A program made the position numbers and the translations under genes. A model generated the notes under the pieces. The model did no database searches, had not been told where the DNA came from, and worked only from the letters and a program-made list of their open reading frames with translations. This document shows positions 15,175-22,530 of a DNA stretch of 26,825 nt, one piece after another. Source of the stretch: Deltaproteobacteria bacterium (GTDB lineage: Bacteria > Desulfobacterota > Desulfobaccia > Desulfobaccales > 0-14-0-80-60-11); assembly GCA_019308625.1 (NCBI GenBank), contig JAFDHU010000001.1:1-26825 (forward strand), read 5' to 3'. The stretch's first letter is position 1. Each line of letters begins with the position of its first letter.

Positions 15175-16104
15175 TTAATGTCCTCCCTTATAGCTCAGCA
15201 GCAGTTTCGGCGTCAGAATCAGGCTTACCAGCATCTGCAGCATCACCAACAGGACGATGGAGGCCAGCAGGATTTTGAGCTGATCGCCTTTGAGGCGGCG
15301 GCTCACCCGGGCCCCTACCTGGGCCCCCACAGTGGAGCCCACCAGCAGCAGGATGGCCAGCACCAGGTCCACCGTGTGGTTGATGATGGCCTGCATGATG
15401 GTGACGTTGATGCAGGTGAACAGGATCTGGAACAGGCTGGTGCCCACCACCACGTGCATGGGCATGCGTAGCAGGTACACCATGACCGGCACCATGATGA
15501 AGCCGCCCCCCACCCCCATGATGGCCGCCAGGATGCCCACCAGGGTGCCCAGACTCAGGGGAAAGAGGGCGGAAAAAGAGACCCCGGATTTCTCAAAGTG
15601 CATATGCCAAGGGAGTTTCTGCAGGAGCCGTCCATAGACGGAGGGTTTGGCGGGTTCGGCCCGCCTGACCTCCACCGCCGTCTTTTTCCGCAGACTCTGC
15701 AGGCTCTCCACAAACATGTAGGAGCCTACCACCCCCAGCATGACCACGTAGGTGATTTTGATGACAAAGTCGGCATTGCCTAGGCCTCGCAGGATTTTGA
15801 TGATCTGGACTCCCAGGGTGCCCCCCACCACCCCGCCCACCAGGAGCAGCAGGCCCATCTTGAAGTCCACATTGCCCATGCGGTAATGGGCATAGGTGCC
15901 AGAAGTGGAGGCCGCCACAATCTGGTTGGAATCCGAGGCTGCGGCCACTGTGGGGGGGATGCCCACCATGATCAACAGGGGGGTCATGAGAAAGCCGCCG
16001 CCTACGCCGAAGAGGCCGGAAAGAAAGCCCACCATACCTCCCAGACCCAGAAGAAGCAGGATGTTGATGCTGTTGCCGGCTATGGGTAGATAGAGATTCC
16101 ACAT
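15175..16104 (-). CDS. TauE/SafE family permease (TSUP; possible sulfite or organosulfonate exporter)
   Basis: A polytopic inner-membrane protein of 309 residues with about eight hydrophobic segments. The duplicated family motif is clear: SGLFGVGGGFLMTPLLIMVG in the first half and AAIMGVGGGFIMVPVMVYLL in the second, giving the usual inverted repeat of four-helix halves. Characterised relatives move sulfite, sulfoacetate or thiosulfate-like anions. A cytoplasmic loop of about 40 charged residues (SLRKKTAVEVRRAEPAKPSV) links the halves. It begins three bases after the preceding Usp gene; its AGGAGG (16117-16122) is 12 bases from ATG, somewhat far. Its partner is probably the TIGR02186 protein. 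The sulfur substrate is a family-level inference. Confidence 0.92.
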   Translation of the reverse strand: MWNLYLPIAGNSINILLLLGLGGMVGFLSGLFGVGGGFLMTPLLIMVGIPPTVAAASDSNQIVAASTSGTYAHYRMGNVDFKMGLLLLVGGVVGGTLGVQIIKILRGLGNADFVIKITYVVMLGVVGSYMFVESLQSLRKKTAVEVRRAEPAKPSVYGRLLQKLPWHMHFEKSGVSFSALFPLSLGTLVGILAAIMGVGGGFIMVPVMVYLLRMPMHVVVGTSLFQILFTCINVTIMQAIINHTVDLVLAILLLVGSTVGAQVGARVSRRLKGDQLKILLASIVLLVMLQMLVSLILTPKLLLSYKGGH

Positions 16105-16107
16105 GGT

Positions 16108-16581
16108 TTACGAGTTCCTCCTTTGCTTGCGCGGCTTCAAATCGGCAAAGCGTGCCACTCTGCCCTGCTCCCGGACCAGCAGAATTTCTCCCCGGAACAG
16201 CCGATGCAACTCCTTCAGGGAAGCCAGAAAGTCCTCCAGCAACGGCCCTTCCCGGGGGACACCCACCACCAGGAATTTGAAATTTCCAGACGCTGTAAGC
16301 AACTGGCGAAGATTCTGGAAAAACGGCCCGGAAGTGAGAAGAATCTCCAGGCCCACCCCCTCGTCATGGCACTGCTGCACCAGGAGTTCCAAACGTCGCC
16401 GTTTGGTTTCATCCAGGCTTTCCGGGAGGAGGGTGTTGCTCCCCCCTGGAGGCGAGCTTTCTTTGGCCACTCCCATAAAAACCAGGGGAAGTTTCAGACG
16501 AGAGGCCAGCTTGACCGCGTAGCCCGCGGCCCAGGGGGCAGATGCGCCAAAATCCACGCCTACGAGAACTTTCTGTTGCAT
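16108..16581 (-). CDS. Universal stress protein, single domain
   Basis: 157 residues with one Usp fold: QQKVLVGVDFGASAPWAAGY at the N-terminus, then a central FLVVGVPREGPLLEDFLASL and GEILLVREQGRVA near the end. The ATP-loop is degenerate (VPREGPLLEDF in place of G-x2-G-x9-GS). The start at 16581 is preferred to one further upstream at 16629 because the Usp strand begins at MQQKVLVGV and AGGG lies seven bases before it. It is the first gene of the eight-gene run and begins just downstream of the proposed sigma-54 promoter. Three bases separate it from the permease gene. Confidence 0.88.
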   Translation of the reverse strand: MQQKVLVGVDFGASAPWAAGYAVKLASRLKLPLVFMGVAKESSPPGGSNTLLPESLDETKRRRLELLVQQCHDEGVGLEILLTSGPFFQNLRQLLTASGNFKFLVVGVPREGPLLEDFLASLKELHRLFRGEILLVREQGRVARFADLKPRKQRRNS

Positions 16582-16599
16582 GGCTCCACCCTGCTTTGA

Positions 16600-16616
16600 T
16601 GCAGGAGGCGCGCCAA
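16600..16616 (-). promoter_or_regulatory. Sigma-54 promoter candidate for the Usp/TauE operon
   Basis: Read on the minus strand, TTGGCGCGCCTCCTGCA keeps GG (16614-16613) and GC (16602-16601) exactly ten bases apart and matches TGGCACG-N4-TTGCA with three mismatches. Transcription would start near 16589, giving a very short leader before ATG 16581. That short leader is a weak point; the two activator-like sites upstream are the main support. Confidence 0.55.
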
Positions 16617-16677
16617 AGAAAATTGTCAAATATTTCAGGTGGATATGAATTTGAAAAGCAGGCTGCAGCCGGGAGTT

Positions 16678-16692
16678 GTTTCAGAATGAAAT
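16678..16692 (-). promoter_or_regulatory. Activator-site palindrome, proximal copy
   Basis: GTTTCAGAATGAAAT contains TTTCA and TGAAA arms around a 3-base centre. Its centre lies about 96 bases upstream of the proposed sigma-54 transcript start, a classic position for an NtrC-type activator. The second copy is 52 bp further upstream. Confidence 0.6.
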
Positions 16693-16729
16693 AAAAATGG
16701 CGGGGGCCAGTGAGAAGAGGCCGGAAAAT

Positions 16730-16744
16730 GTTTCAATATGAAAT
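16730..16744 (-). promoter_or_regulatory. Activator-site palindrome, distal copy
   Basis: GTTTCAATATGAAAT has the same TTTCA and TGAAA arms and the same outer G and T as the proximal copy. The centre-to-centre distance of 52 bp is almost exactly five helical turns, so two activator dimers would face the same side of the DNA. It lies just beyond the end of the activator gene. Confidence 0.6.
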
Positions 16745-16759
16745 GGGTGGGCTCCGGGC

Positions 16760-18112
16760 TCAGGTGCCCGGAAAGGTGGTCTTAGCCAGACCGTACTTTT
16801 TCATTTTGCGCCACAGGGTAGTGCGGGGCAGGTTCAGTATTTGGGCGGCCTGACTCACGTGATAATGGGTGTAGGCCAGCACTTTGCGGATATACTCCCT
16901 TTCCTGCTGTTCCAGGGGCGGGAATTCCTGGTAGGGGGTGACGGAGTATTCCTGGAGGTCCCCGGGCAAATCCGCCAAGGTGAGCACCTCGCCTTCGGCC
17001 AAGGCCACCGCCCGTTCAATGATGTTCTCCAGCTCCCGCACGTTGCCGGGATAAGAGTAAGCCAGCAGGGCCTCCCGGGCCTGGGTTTCAATGCCTTTCA
17101 CCCGCTTGGCGAACTTGCGGTTGTACTTGGCCAGGAAATACTGGAGGAGCAGGGGGATGTCTTCCGGGCGGTCCCGGAGCGCGGGCAGGTTGATCTGCAC
17201 CACATTCAAGCGGAAATACAGGTCTTCCCGGAACCGGCCCGCCTGAATTTCCCGTTTCAGGTCCTTGTTGGAGGCGGCGATGAATCTCAGGTCCAGGCGG
17301 ATGGGGCGGTTGCCCCCGACCCGGAAGATCTGCCCCTCCTGGATGACCCGCAGGAGCTTGGCCTGCATGGAGGGGGGCATGTCCCCGATTTCGTCCATGA
17401 ACACCGTGCCGGGATGGGCGTTTTCCAGAAGACCGATCTTGGTGGCCACCGCGCCGGTGAAGGCGCCCCGTTCATAGCCAAACAGCTCGCTGGCAATCAG
17501 CTCCTCGGTAAATCCGGCGCAGTTGAAAGCAATAAAGGGCTTGTCTTTCCTCTGGCTTTCCCGATGGATGGCCCGGGCCACCAGCTCCTTGCCGGTGCCG
17601 GACTCACCGGTGATGAGCACGGGACAATCCAGAGGGGCCACTTTGCGCACAATTTCAAACACCTTTTGCATGCCGAGGGTGGCGCCCACCATCTCCCCCC
17701 AGCCCTCCAGAGGCCGGAGCTGGGCCCGGAGGCGGCGGTTTTCCTCCCGGAGTTTGCGATGTTCCAGGGCCTTGCGGGCCAAGTGGCGGACCTCCTCGGT
17801 GCGCAGAGGCTTGGCCAGGTAATGAAAGGCCCCCTGCTTCACCGCCTCAATGGCGGCGTTGAGGGAAGCCCGTCCGGTGATGAGGATGACCTCCGTCTCC
17901 ACCGGCTGGCTCTTGATGTGCCGCAGCACCTCCATACCGTCCATGCCCGGCAGGATGACGTCCAGAAAGACCAGGTCAAAGGGGGAGGCGGACTGGACCT
18001 TCAGGAAGTCCTCGCCGGTGCTGTAGGTCTCCACCTGGCGGTATTCCTTGGCCAAGGCCTGCTTCAGCCGTTTCTGGACGATGGCTTCGTCATCCACTAC
18101 TGCCAGCCGCAT
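16760..18112 (-). CDS. NtrC-family sigma-54 response regulator
   Basis: 450 residues. A receiver domain (1-120) has Asp 7-Asp 8, phosphoacceptor Asp 51 (LVFLDVILPGMDG) and Lys 101. The AAA+ domain (about 135-370) has Walker A GESGTGKE (169-176), the sigma-54 contact loop GAFTGA (216-221), Walker B GTVFMDEIGD and the arginine-rich RFREDLYFRLNVV region. A Fis-type helix-turn-helix ends the protein (SQAAQILNLPRTTLWRKMKK). It is fully equipped to activate sigma-54 promoters on phosphorylation by the kinase encoded upstream, whose stop it overlaps by 23 bases. Its likely target is the operon starting at 16581, which carries a -24/-12 promoter and two palindromes. Confidence 0.96.
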   Translation of the reverse strand: MRLAVVDDEAIVQKRLKQALAKEYRQVETYSTGEDFLKVQSASPFDLVFLDVILPGMDGMEVLRHIKSQPVETEVILITGRASLNAAIEAVKQGAFHYLAKPLRTEEVRHLARKALEHRKLREENRRLRAQLRPLEGWGEMVGATLGMQKVFEIVRKVAPLDCPVLITGESGTGKELVARAIHRESQRKDKPFIAFNCAGFTEELIASELFGYERGAFTGAVATKIGLLENAHPGTVFMDEIGDMPPSMQAKLLRVIQEGQIFRVGGNRPIRLDLRFIAASNKDLKREIQAGRFREDLYFRLNVVQINLPALRDRPEDIPLLLQYFLAKYNRKFAKRVKGIETQAREALLAYSYPGNVRELENIIERAVALAEGEVLTLADLPGDLQEYSVTPYQEFPPLEQQEREYIRKVLAYTHYHVSQAAQILNLPRTTLWRKMKKYGLAKTTFPGT

Positions 18113-19559
18113 AATCCAGAGCTTCCTCTGCCACGGGCAGAATCACGGTAAAAGTGGACCCCGCCCCTTTTTCGCTTTTCACTTCAATGTAGCCGCCATG
18201 CTTTTGCACAATGCTGTAGCTGACGCTCAGGCCCAGGCCGGTGCCCCGGCCCACCTCCTTGGTGGTATAGAAAGGCTCAAAAATGTGGGGCAGGTCCTCG
18301 GGGTCAATGCCCACCCCGGTGTCAGCCACTTCCACGTTCAGCCAATGGCCATCAGGGCACCAGGCCCGGATGGACAGGGTGCCCCCCTCTTTCATGGCTT
18401 GAATGGCGTTGACAAACAGATTCAAGAAAACTTGCTGGAGGGTTTTGGGATCCCCTTGAATAGGGGGGAGATCCGGGGAGAAATGCTGCTCCACCTCCAC
18501 TCCGGAGATGGCTATCTGGTTTTGCACCAGCTTCAAAGTGTCTCTGACGATCTTTTTTAAATCCACCTCTACAAACGCGGGCTGTTCGGTGCGGGAAAAG
18601 TCCAGCAGGTTGCGCACGATTTCGGAGGCCCGGGCCGACTGCGCCAGGATGTCCTGTATCAGCTCCTGGGCCTCTTCCGACTCCAGATGGGAGAAATCCT
18701 CTTTGAGGGCCTCGGCGGAGAGCAGGATGTTGTTTATGGGGTTGTTCAATTCATGGGCAATGCCCGCGGTCAGGGTGCCGATGGCGGCAATCTTGCCGGA
18801 TTGAATCAACTGCTCCTGGTGGTGCTCCAGCTCTTTGATCATCCGGTTGAAGGCCCGAAACAGCGAGGAGAATTCCTGGGACTTGCATTCGGCCTCCGGA
18901 ATGGGGGTGAAGTCGCCGTGGGCGATTTTTTCCATGTATTTCTGCATCTGAAACAGCGGTCCCACCAGGAGACGGGAGATATACCAGGCCACCAGCATGC
19001 CCAAAATGACAAACAAGCCGATGGAAAAAACAAAAAGATAAACCGCCCGCCGGAAAAGCCGCTCGATGGTGGCCCGCTCTTCCTTGGCCCAGTGGTTGGC
19101 CATGACCAGCAACTGCTGCCCGTAGTCCCGCAGGCTTTCCTCCAGGGGGGCCAAGGCGCTCTGGTCATATCCCGGGCCTTTTTCCTGCAGCAGGGTCTCA
19201 ATGCGCTGAAAGGTATCCCGATAGCGGGTCAGGGTCTGTTTGAACCGGACCAACTGCCCATCGGTTTTCAGCTCCAGAACGCCTTCTTCCTTGCGGGAGC
19301 ACAGCCGTTCCACCCGCTCCAGATACGATTTGGCTTCCTTGAGGCTGGAGGGCTGTCGGTACAGGAAGAAGTTTTTCTCAAACCGGCGGATTTCCAGGAT
19401 GTTGTTCACCAGGTCATCGGCCCGCTCCACCAGCCGCAGCCGCTTGCCCATTTCCCAGTGGGCCTGAAAGCTTAAACTGGCGAACACCAGGATGGCCAGG
19501 ACGCAAAACAAAAAGGCCTGGATAATCCGCCGCCTGATCCTGAAAGTGGTGACTTTCAA
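18090..19559 (-). CDS. Membrane sensor histidine kinase with HAMP domain
   Basis: 489 residues. Membrane helix 1 is at about 12-31 and helix 2 at 172-194, enclosing a helical periplasmic sensor of about 140 residues (EIRRFEKNFFLYRQPSSLKE). A HAMP linker runs from about 195 to 247, the phosphoacceptor is His 269 in GIAHELNNPINNI, and the ATPase part has N box NLFVNAIQAM, DTGVGI, and GTGLGLS. It should phosphorylate the overlapping sigma-54 regulator. The signal is unknown; the all-helical sensor has no recognised ligand pocket. A promoter with a perfect -10 lies at 19620-19647. The pair is the probable switch for the Usp/TauE operon. Confidence 0.95.
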   Translation of the reverse strand: MKVTTFRIRRRIIQAFLFCVLAILVFASLSFQAHWEMGKRLRLVERADDLVNNILEIRRFEKNFFLYRQPSSLKEAKSYLERVERLCSRKEEGVLELKTDGQLVRFKQTLTRYRDTFQRIETLLQEKGPGYDQSALAPLEESLRDYGQQLLVMANHWAKEERATIERLFRRAVYLFVFSIGLFVILGMLVAWYISRLLVGPLFQMQKYMEKIAHGDFTPIPEAECKSQEFSSLFRAFNRMIKELEHHQEQLIQSGKIAAIGTLTAGIAHELNNPINNILLSAEALKEDFSHLESEEAQELIQDILAQSARASEIVRNLLDFSRTEQPAFVEVDLKKIVRDTLKLVQNQIAISGVEVEQHFSPDLPPIQGDPKTLQQVFLNLFVNAIQAMKEGGTLSIRAWCPDGHWLNVEVADTGVGIDPEDLPHIFEPFYTTKEVGRGTGLGLSVSYSIVQKHGGYIEVKSEKGAGSTFTVILPVAEEALDYAAGSSG

Positions 19560-19619
19560 GGGTGACTAACCCCTCACGGCAAGATTGGGGGCAAAGAAAT
19601 GAAAGATTTCTAAATACTT

Positions 19620-19647
19620 ATTATATAGAAAAACGCCTGTGAAGCAA
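19620..19647 (-). promoter_or_regulatory. Promoter of the histidine kinase/regulator operon
   Basis: On the minus strand, TATAAT (19625-19620) is a perfect -10 and TTGCTT (19647-19642) a partial -35, separated by 16 bases. Transcription would begin near 19612. A 6-bp inverted repeat AGAAAT/ATTTCT (19595-19600, 19606-19611) lies right at the start site and could be an operator. Confidence 0.5.
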
Positions 19648-19829
19648 TGGCGCGGTCGGGGTTCTGCGGCACAAATTAAGCGTCCCCTTGCACCGGGCAG
19701 AAAGTAAGCAGGAGCGCAACCCAGGCTGCCAGCGCCGGACCCGGAGCCCGGCCCGGCTGGGCCAGGGATTGGCTCCATGCCGCTATATATAAATGAAGAA
19801 GAACTGCCCTTCACCGCCGCGTTGGACCA

Positions 19830-19847
19830 GCCGGTGGAAATACCGGC
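19830..19847 (-). other. Hairpin downstream of the WYL gene
   Basis: GCCGGT/ACCGGC (6-bp perfect stem, 6-base loop) lies just after the WYL gene stop codon. There is no T-run, so termination would be weak or Rho-dependent. The rest of the 294-bp gap to the kinase gene holds only the kinase promoter described separately. Confidence 0.3.
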
Positions 19848-19853
19848 GATGCT

Positions 19854-20858
19854 TCATTCATAGTTTTTCGCCATCTTCCTAACCGTGGCTTTTACTTCCT
19901 CTTTTAATTCCTGGGGCTCCAGGAGGGTGGCCGCGGCCCCGAAGCTCAGGACCCAGGAGACCACCTCCGGCCGGCTGGCCGCGGTGAACTCCAGGAGCAG
20001 GCCGCCGTCTGGCAGGAGGGTGAGGGTCTGGTCGGCGCTCCAGCGGCGCTCTCGTACGTAAGCGGCCGCCTCCGGGCAGAAGCTGACTTTCACCCGGAAC
20101 GGCTCCTCCCGCATCAGCCCGAAAATATGGGGCTCCTCCCGGGAGAATTCCTCCCTCACCGTAAAGGTCCGCTCCGTCAGCTCCACCTCTCGCAGGCGCT
20201 GGATGGCCAGGAGCATGCCGTCATGAATGACCTCCGGCTCCCCGGCGTCGGTCACCAGCCAGCAGCGCAGGTAAAGGGTGGCATGATGGGCGATGAGGGT
20301 TAAGGGGGCGATGCTGTATTCCCGGGGCTCGGCCCGCCGGGGGGACTGATAGCTGACCCGGCAGACCCGGCGGGCGGCCATGGCCTCCAGGAGCACGTCC
20401 AGCAGGTGCTGGTGCTCGGTGTAGTCTATTCTTCCCCGGGAGTAGCCTTCCCCCAACTGGGTCAGGGCCTGGGCGCGCTCCTCCAGGTCGGGCAGCAGGA
20501 CCGTGGTGTGGGCGATGGTGCGGCCGATTTCCTCCCGCAGCGCCTGGGGCAGCAGGTGACAGACAAAATCCCGGCACAAAAGCAGCAGCCGGATGGCCTC
20601 GGCATCCAGGCAGACCCGGGGCCGGACCGGCGGCGTCTTAGCCTTGAACCATCTTTGGCCCCCCTCCATCCAGGTCTCCACTCTGGCCTGACGGCTCCAC
20701 TCAATCTGCTCCATCAGGCGGAGCACTGTCTGTTTGGAACAGCGGAGCAGGCGGGCCAGCTCGGTCAAGGAGTACTTCTTGCCGCTGAACAGCAGCAAGC
20801 CATACAGACTGAGAACCTTGGCCGCCGGCGAGGCATAAGAGTCAAGCTTTTCCGGCAT
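19854..20858 (-). CDS. WYL-domain transcriptional regulator
   Basis: 334 residues. An N-terminal winged helix-turn-helix (about 12-60; YSLTELARLLRCSKQTVLRL) is followed by a middle region and a WYL domain (about 160-235; CRVSYQSPRRAEPREYSIAP and HHATLYLRCWLVTDAGE). A C-terminal WCX-like extension ends the protein (EEPFRVKVSFCPEAAAYVRE). WYL proteins are DNA-binding regulators that sense nucleic acids or other ligands and are frequent near defence and CRISPR loci. It is transcribed away from the DUF6569 gene, with a dyad between them. Target and ligand are unknown. Confidence 0.92.
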   Translation of the reverse strand: MPEKLDSYASPAAKVLSLYGLLLFSGKKYSLTELARLLRCSKQTVLRLMEQIEWSRQARVETWMEGGQRWFKAKTPPVRPRVCLDAEAIRLLLLCRDFVCHLLPQALREEIGRTIAHTTVLLPDLEERAQALTQLGEGYSRGRIDYTEHQHLLDVLLEAMAARRVCRVSYQSPRRAEPREYSIAPLTLIAHHATLYLRCWLVTDAGEPEVIHDGMLLAIQRLREVELTERTFTVREEFSREEPHIFGLMREEPFRVKVSFCPEAAAYVRERRWSADQTLTLLPDGGLLLEFTAASRPEVVSWVLSFGAAATLLEPQELKEEVKATVRKMAKNYE

Positions 20859-20894
20859 CGGGGCCCCTGCCAGAAAAAATTTTTATCGTTCCGA

Positions 20895-20915
20895 AATCTG
20901 GAACAAAGCCAGATT
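20895..20915. promoter_or_regulatory. 7-bp dyad between the WYL and DUF6569 genes
   Basis: AATCTGG (20895-20901) and CCAGATT (20909-20915) form a perfect inverted repeat with a 7-base centre, in the 125-bp divergent gap. It is a natural candidate operator for the WYL regulator. No clear -35/-10 pair was recognised in either direction. Confidence 0.45.
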
Positions 20916-20983
20916 ACCATAAAAACTGCCCCAGGTAAACCCATTATCCCGGCGGTCCCGGGATGTTTAAGAAGGAGGAAGAG

Positions 20984-21970
20984 ATGCAACCACGGCTGAA
21001 AGACTATTTCCGGAGCCTGGACCTGGGACCCGGAACCGGCCACCGGAACTTGCAGGTGTTTCCCCTGTTCCACCAGGGGGAGGCCGGCCCCCCTTACTTC
21101 ACTCTGGACGAAGCCCTGGATCAAGGGGTGGTGGAGATCACCGAGGTGGGCGGCGGGGAGGTCCCAAATTTGAGCGTCACCAACCGGGGCGAGACCCCGG
21201 TACTGGTTCTGGCCGGAGAGGAGCTGGTGGGGGCCAAGCAGAACCGCCTGGTTAATGCCACCTTTCTTCTGGCCGGCAAAACCCGCCTCATCCTGCCGGT
21301 ATCCTGCGTGGAGCAGGGGCGCTGGAGCCCCCGCCCCCGGCATTTCCGCAGCGAACAGCGGCTGTCCACCCCCCAGCTCCGCTCCAAGGTGCAGTCGCAA
21401 GTGTCTTTTTCCCTCCGGGCCGGCCGCGGCTTTCGGGCCGATCAGCGGGAGGTCTGGGAGGAAATTGAGGCCAAAGCTGCCCGCCTGGGGGTCCGCTCCC
21501 CCACCGGGGCCATGGCCGACCTCTTTGAGTCCTATGAGGAACGGTTACGCCAGTACACGGAAAGTTTTGCCCTGGCCCCGGACCAGAAGGGATTTGTGGC
21601 CGTCCTGAACGGGTGCCCCGCGGGCCTGGAGCTCTTTGACTCCCCGGCCTCCCTGGCCCGCTACTTTGACAAAGTGCTCCGGAGCTACGCCCTGGATGCC
21701 CTGGACTTGGAGCGGCAGGGCCAATCAGAGCCGGAGCCCGGGATTACCCCTGAGGCTTGGCTGGAGGAGATCAGGGAGTTGCCGGTGAGCACCGGTCCCT
21801 CCCTGAGCCTGGGAGAAGACCTCCGGGTGGAGAGCCACCGAAGCCTCGGCGCCGGCTTAATCCACGCCGGAGTGGTACTTTATCTGTCAATTTTTGCCAA
21901 ACCCGACTCCGGTAGCCGATCCGGCATGAGCCGGGCCAGTCGCAGGGGCTTTTGGCGGCGGCCCCTCTAA
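20984..21970 (+). CDS. DUF6569 / ARPP-1 domain protein
   Basis: 328 residues from the ATG at 20984, which has AGGAGG (20973-20978) five bases upstream; an earlier in-frame ATG at 20963 would put that site inside the gene. The conserved blocks PVLVLAGEELVGAKQNRLVN (72-91) and LPVSCVEQGRW (104-114) are the hallmark I recognise for the ARPP-1/DUF6569 family. The C-terminal GAGLIHAGVVLYLSIFAK block also fits; an arginine-rich tail of about 25 residues follows. No signal peptide is present. The biochemical role is not established. It is divergent from the WYL gene and sits upstream of the MerR/VIT-vWA pair. Confidence 0.85.
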   Translation: MQPRLKDYFRSLDLGPGTGHRNLQVFPLFHQGEAGPPYFTLDEALDQGVVEITEVGGGEVPNLSVTNRGETPVLVLAGEELVGAKQNRLVNATFLLAGKTRLILPVSCVEQGRWSPRPRHFRSEQRLSTPQLRSKVQSQVSFSLRAGRGFRADQREVWEEIEAKAARLGVRSPTGAMADLFESYEERLRQYTESFALAPDQKGFVAVLNGCPAGLELFDSPASLARYFDKVLRSYALDALDLERQGQSEPEPGITPEAWLEEIRELPVSTGPSLSLGEDLRVESHRSLGAGLIHAGVVLYLSIFAKPDSGSRSGMSRASRRGFWRRPL

Positions 21971-22064
21971 AAATGGGACACTGATTCCAGGCGCCCGGCG
22001 GCGCTTCCTTAATGAAGTCTGGGCCACAGCGGGTTGCCTGACGCAAAAAGTGACAGTCATGGCC

Positions 22065-22094
22065 TTGACAATATGACAGTTAGTGTTATATTGT
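22065..22094 (+). promoter_or_regulatory. MerR gene promoter with overlapping operator palindrome
   Basis: A perfect -35 TTGACA (22065-22070) and TATATT (22087-22092) with a 16-base spacer form a promoter about 18-25 bases before the MerR gene. The arms ACAATATGAC (22068-22077) and GTTATATTGT (22085-22094) make a 27-bp inverted repeat with one mismatch per arm pair and a 7-base centre. It covers both promoter boxes, which suggests autoregulation by the MerR protein. Confidence 0.7.
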
Positions 22095-22116
22095 AGGGTC
22101 AGAGGACGACAAGGCC

Positions 22117-22530
22117 ATGAAGGAGAAAAACACCTACAGCATCGGCGAGTTGGCGGAGCTGGCGAAGGTAAGCCGGCGCACAGTGCGCTTTTATGTGGCC
22201 CTGGGGCTGATTTCCCCGCCTCTGGGACGGGGCCGGGGACGTCATTATACCGACCAGCATCTGCAGGAGATTCTGACCATCCGGCGACTGCAGGCCCGGG
22301 GGGTGTCCCTGGCCGAACTGCAGGTCCGCCGGCAGCAGCAGGGCCGGCTGGCCTGGATGGCAGAGCCGCCCCCGGCCCCGTTGCCGGCCCGGATGGTCAC
22401 CCGCATCACCCTGGATGAGGGGGTGGTGCTGGAATTTGCCCATGATCTGACTGGCCTGACCCCGGGAGAGATGCTGGAGCTGGCCCGCCGCTGTCAGGAG
22501 GTTGTCAAAAATGAAAAAGGGAGGACTTAA
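22117..22530 (+). CDS. MerR-family transcriptional regulator
   Basis: 137 residues. The N-terminal winged helix-turn-helix is typical: YSIGELAELAKVSRRTVRFY (7-26), then GLISPPLGRGRGRHYTDQHL and a helix (ILTIRRLQARGVSLAELQ). The remaining half has no cysteine cluster, so metal sensing as in classical MerR is unlikely. It resembles the small HspR/MlrA-like members. It probably binds the palindrome at 22068-22094 and controls itself and the next gene, whose start is inside or directly after its own end. The start ATG 22117 has AGAGGA ten bases upstream. Confidence 0.92.
   Translation: MKEKNTYSIGELAELAKVSRRTVRFYVALGLISPPLGRGRGRHYTDQHLQEILTIRRLQARGVSLAELQVRRQQQGRLAWMAEPPPAPLPARMVTRITLDEGVVLEFAHDLTGLTPGEMLELARRCQEVVKNEKGRT

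Noticed and set aside
16633..16658. Third activator site nearer the sigma-54 promoter
   Set aside because: TTTCA and TGAA half-sites are present but separated by eight bases instead of three, so the spacing does not match the two good copies.
16841..18151. Long plus-strand open frame (about 436 codons)
   Set aside because: It lies antisense to the sigma-54 activator, whose domains and motifs are all intact, and it has shadow-frame composition.
19566..19814. Possible 82-codon minus-strand gene between the kinase and WYL genes
   Set aside because: No ribosome site or recognisable sequence, and it would run across the well-formed kinase promoter.
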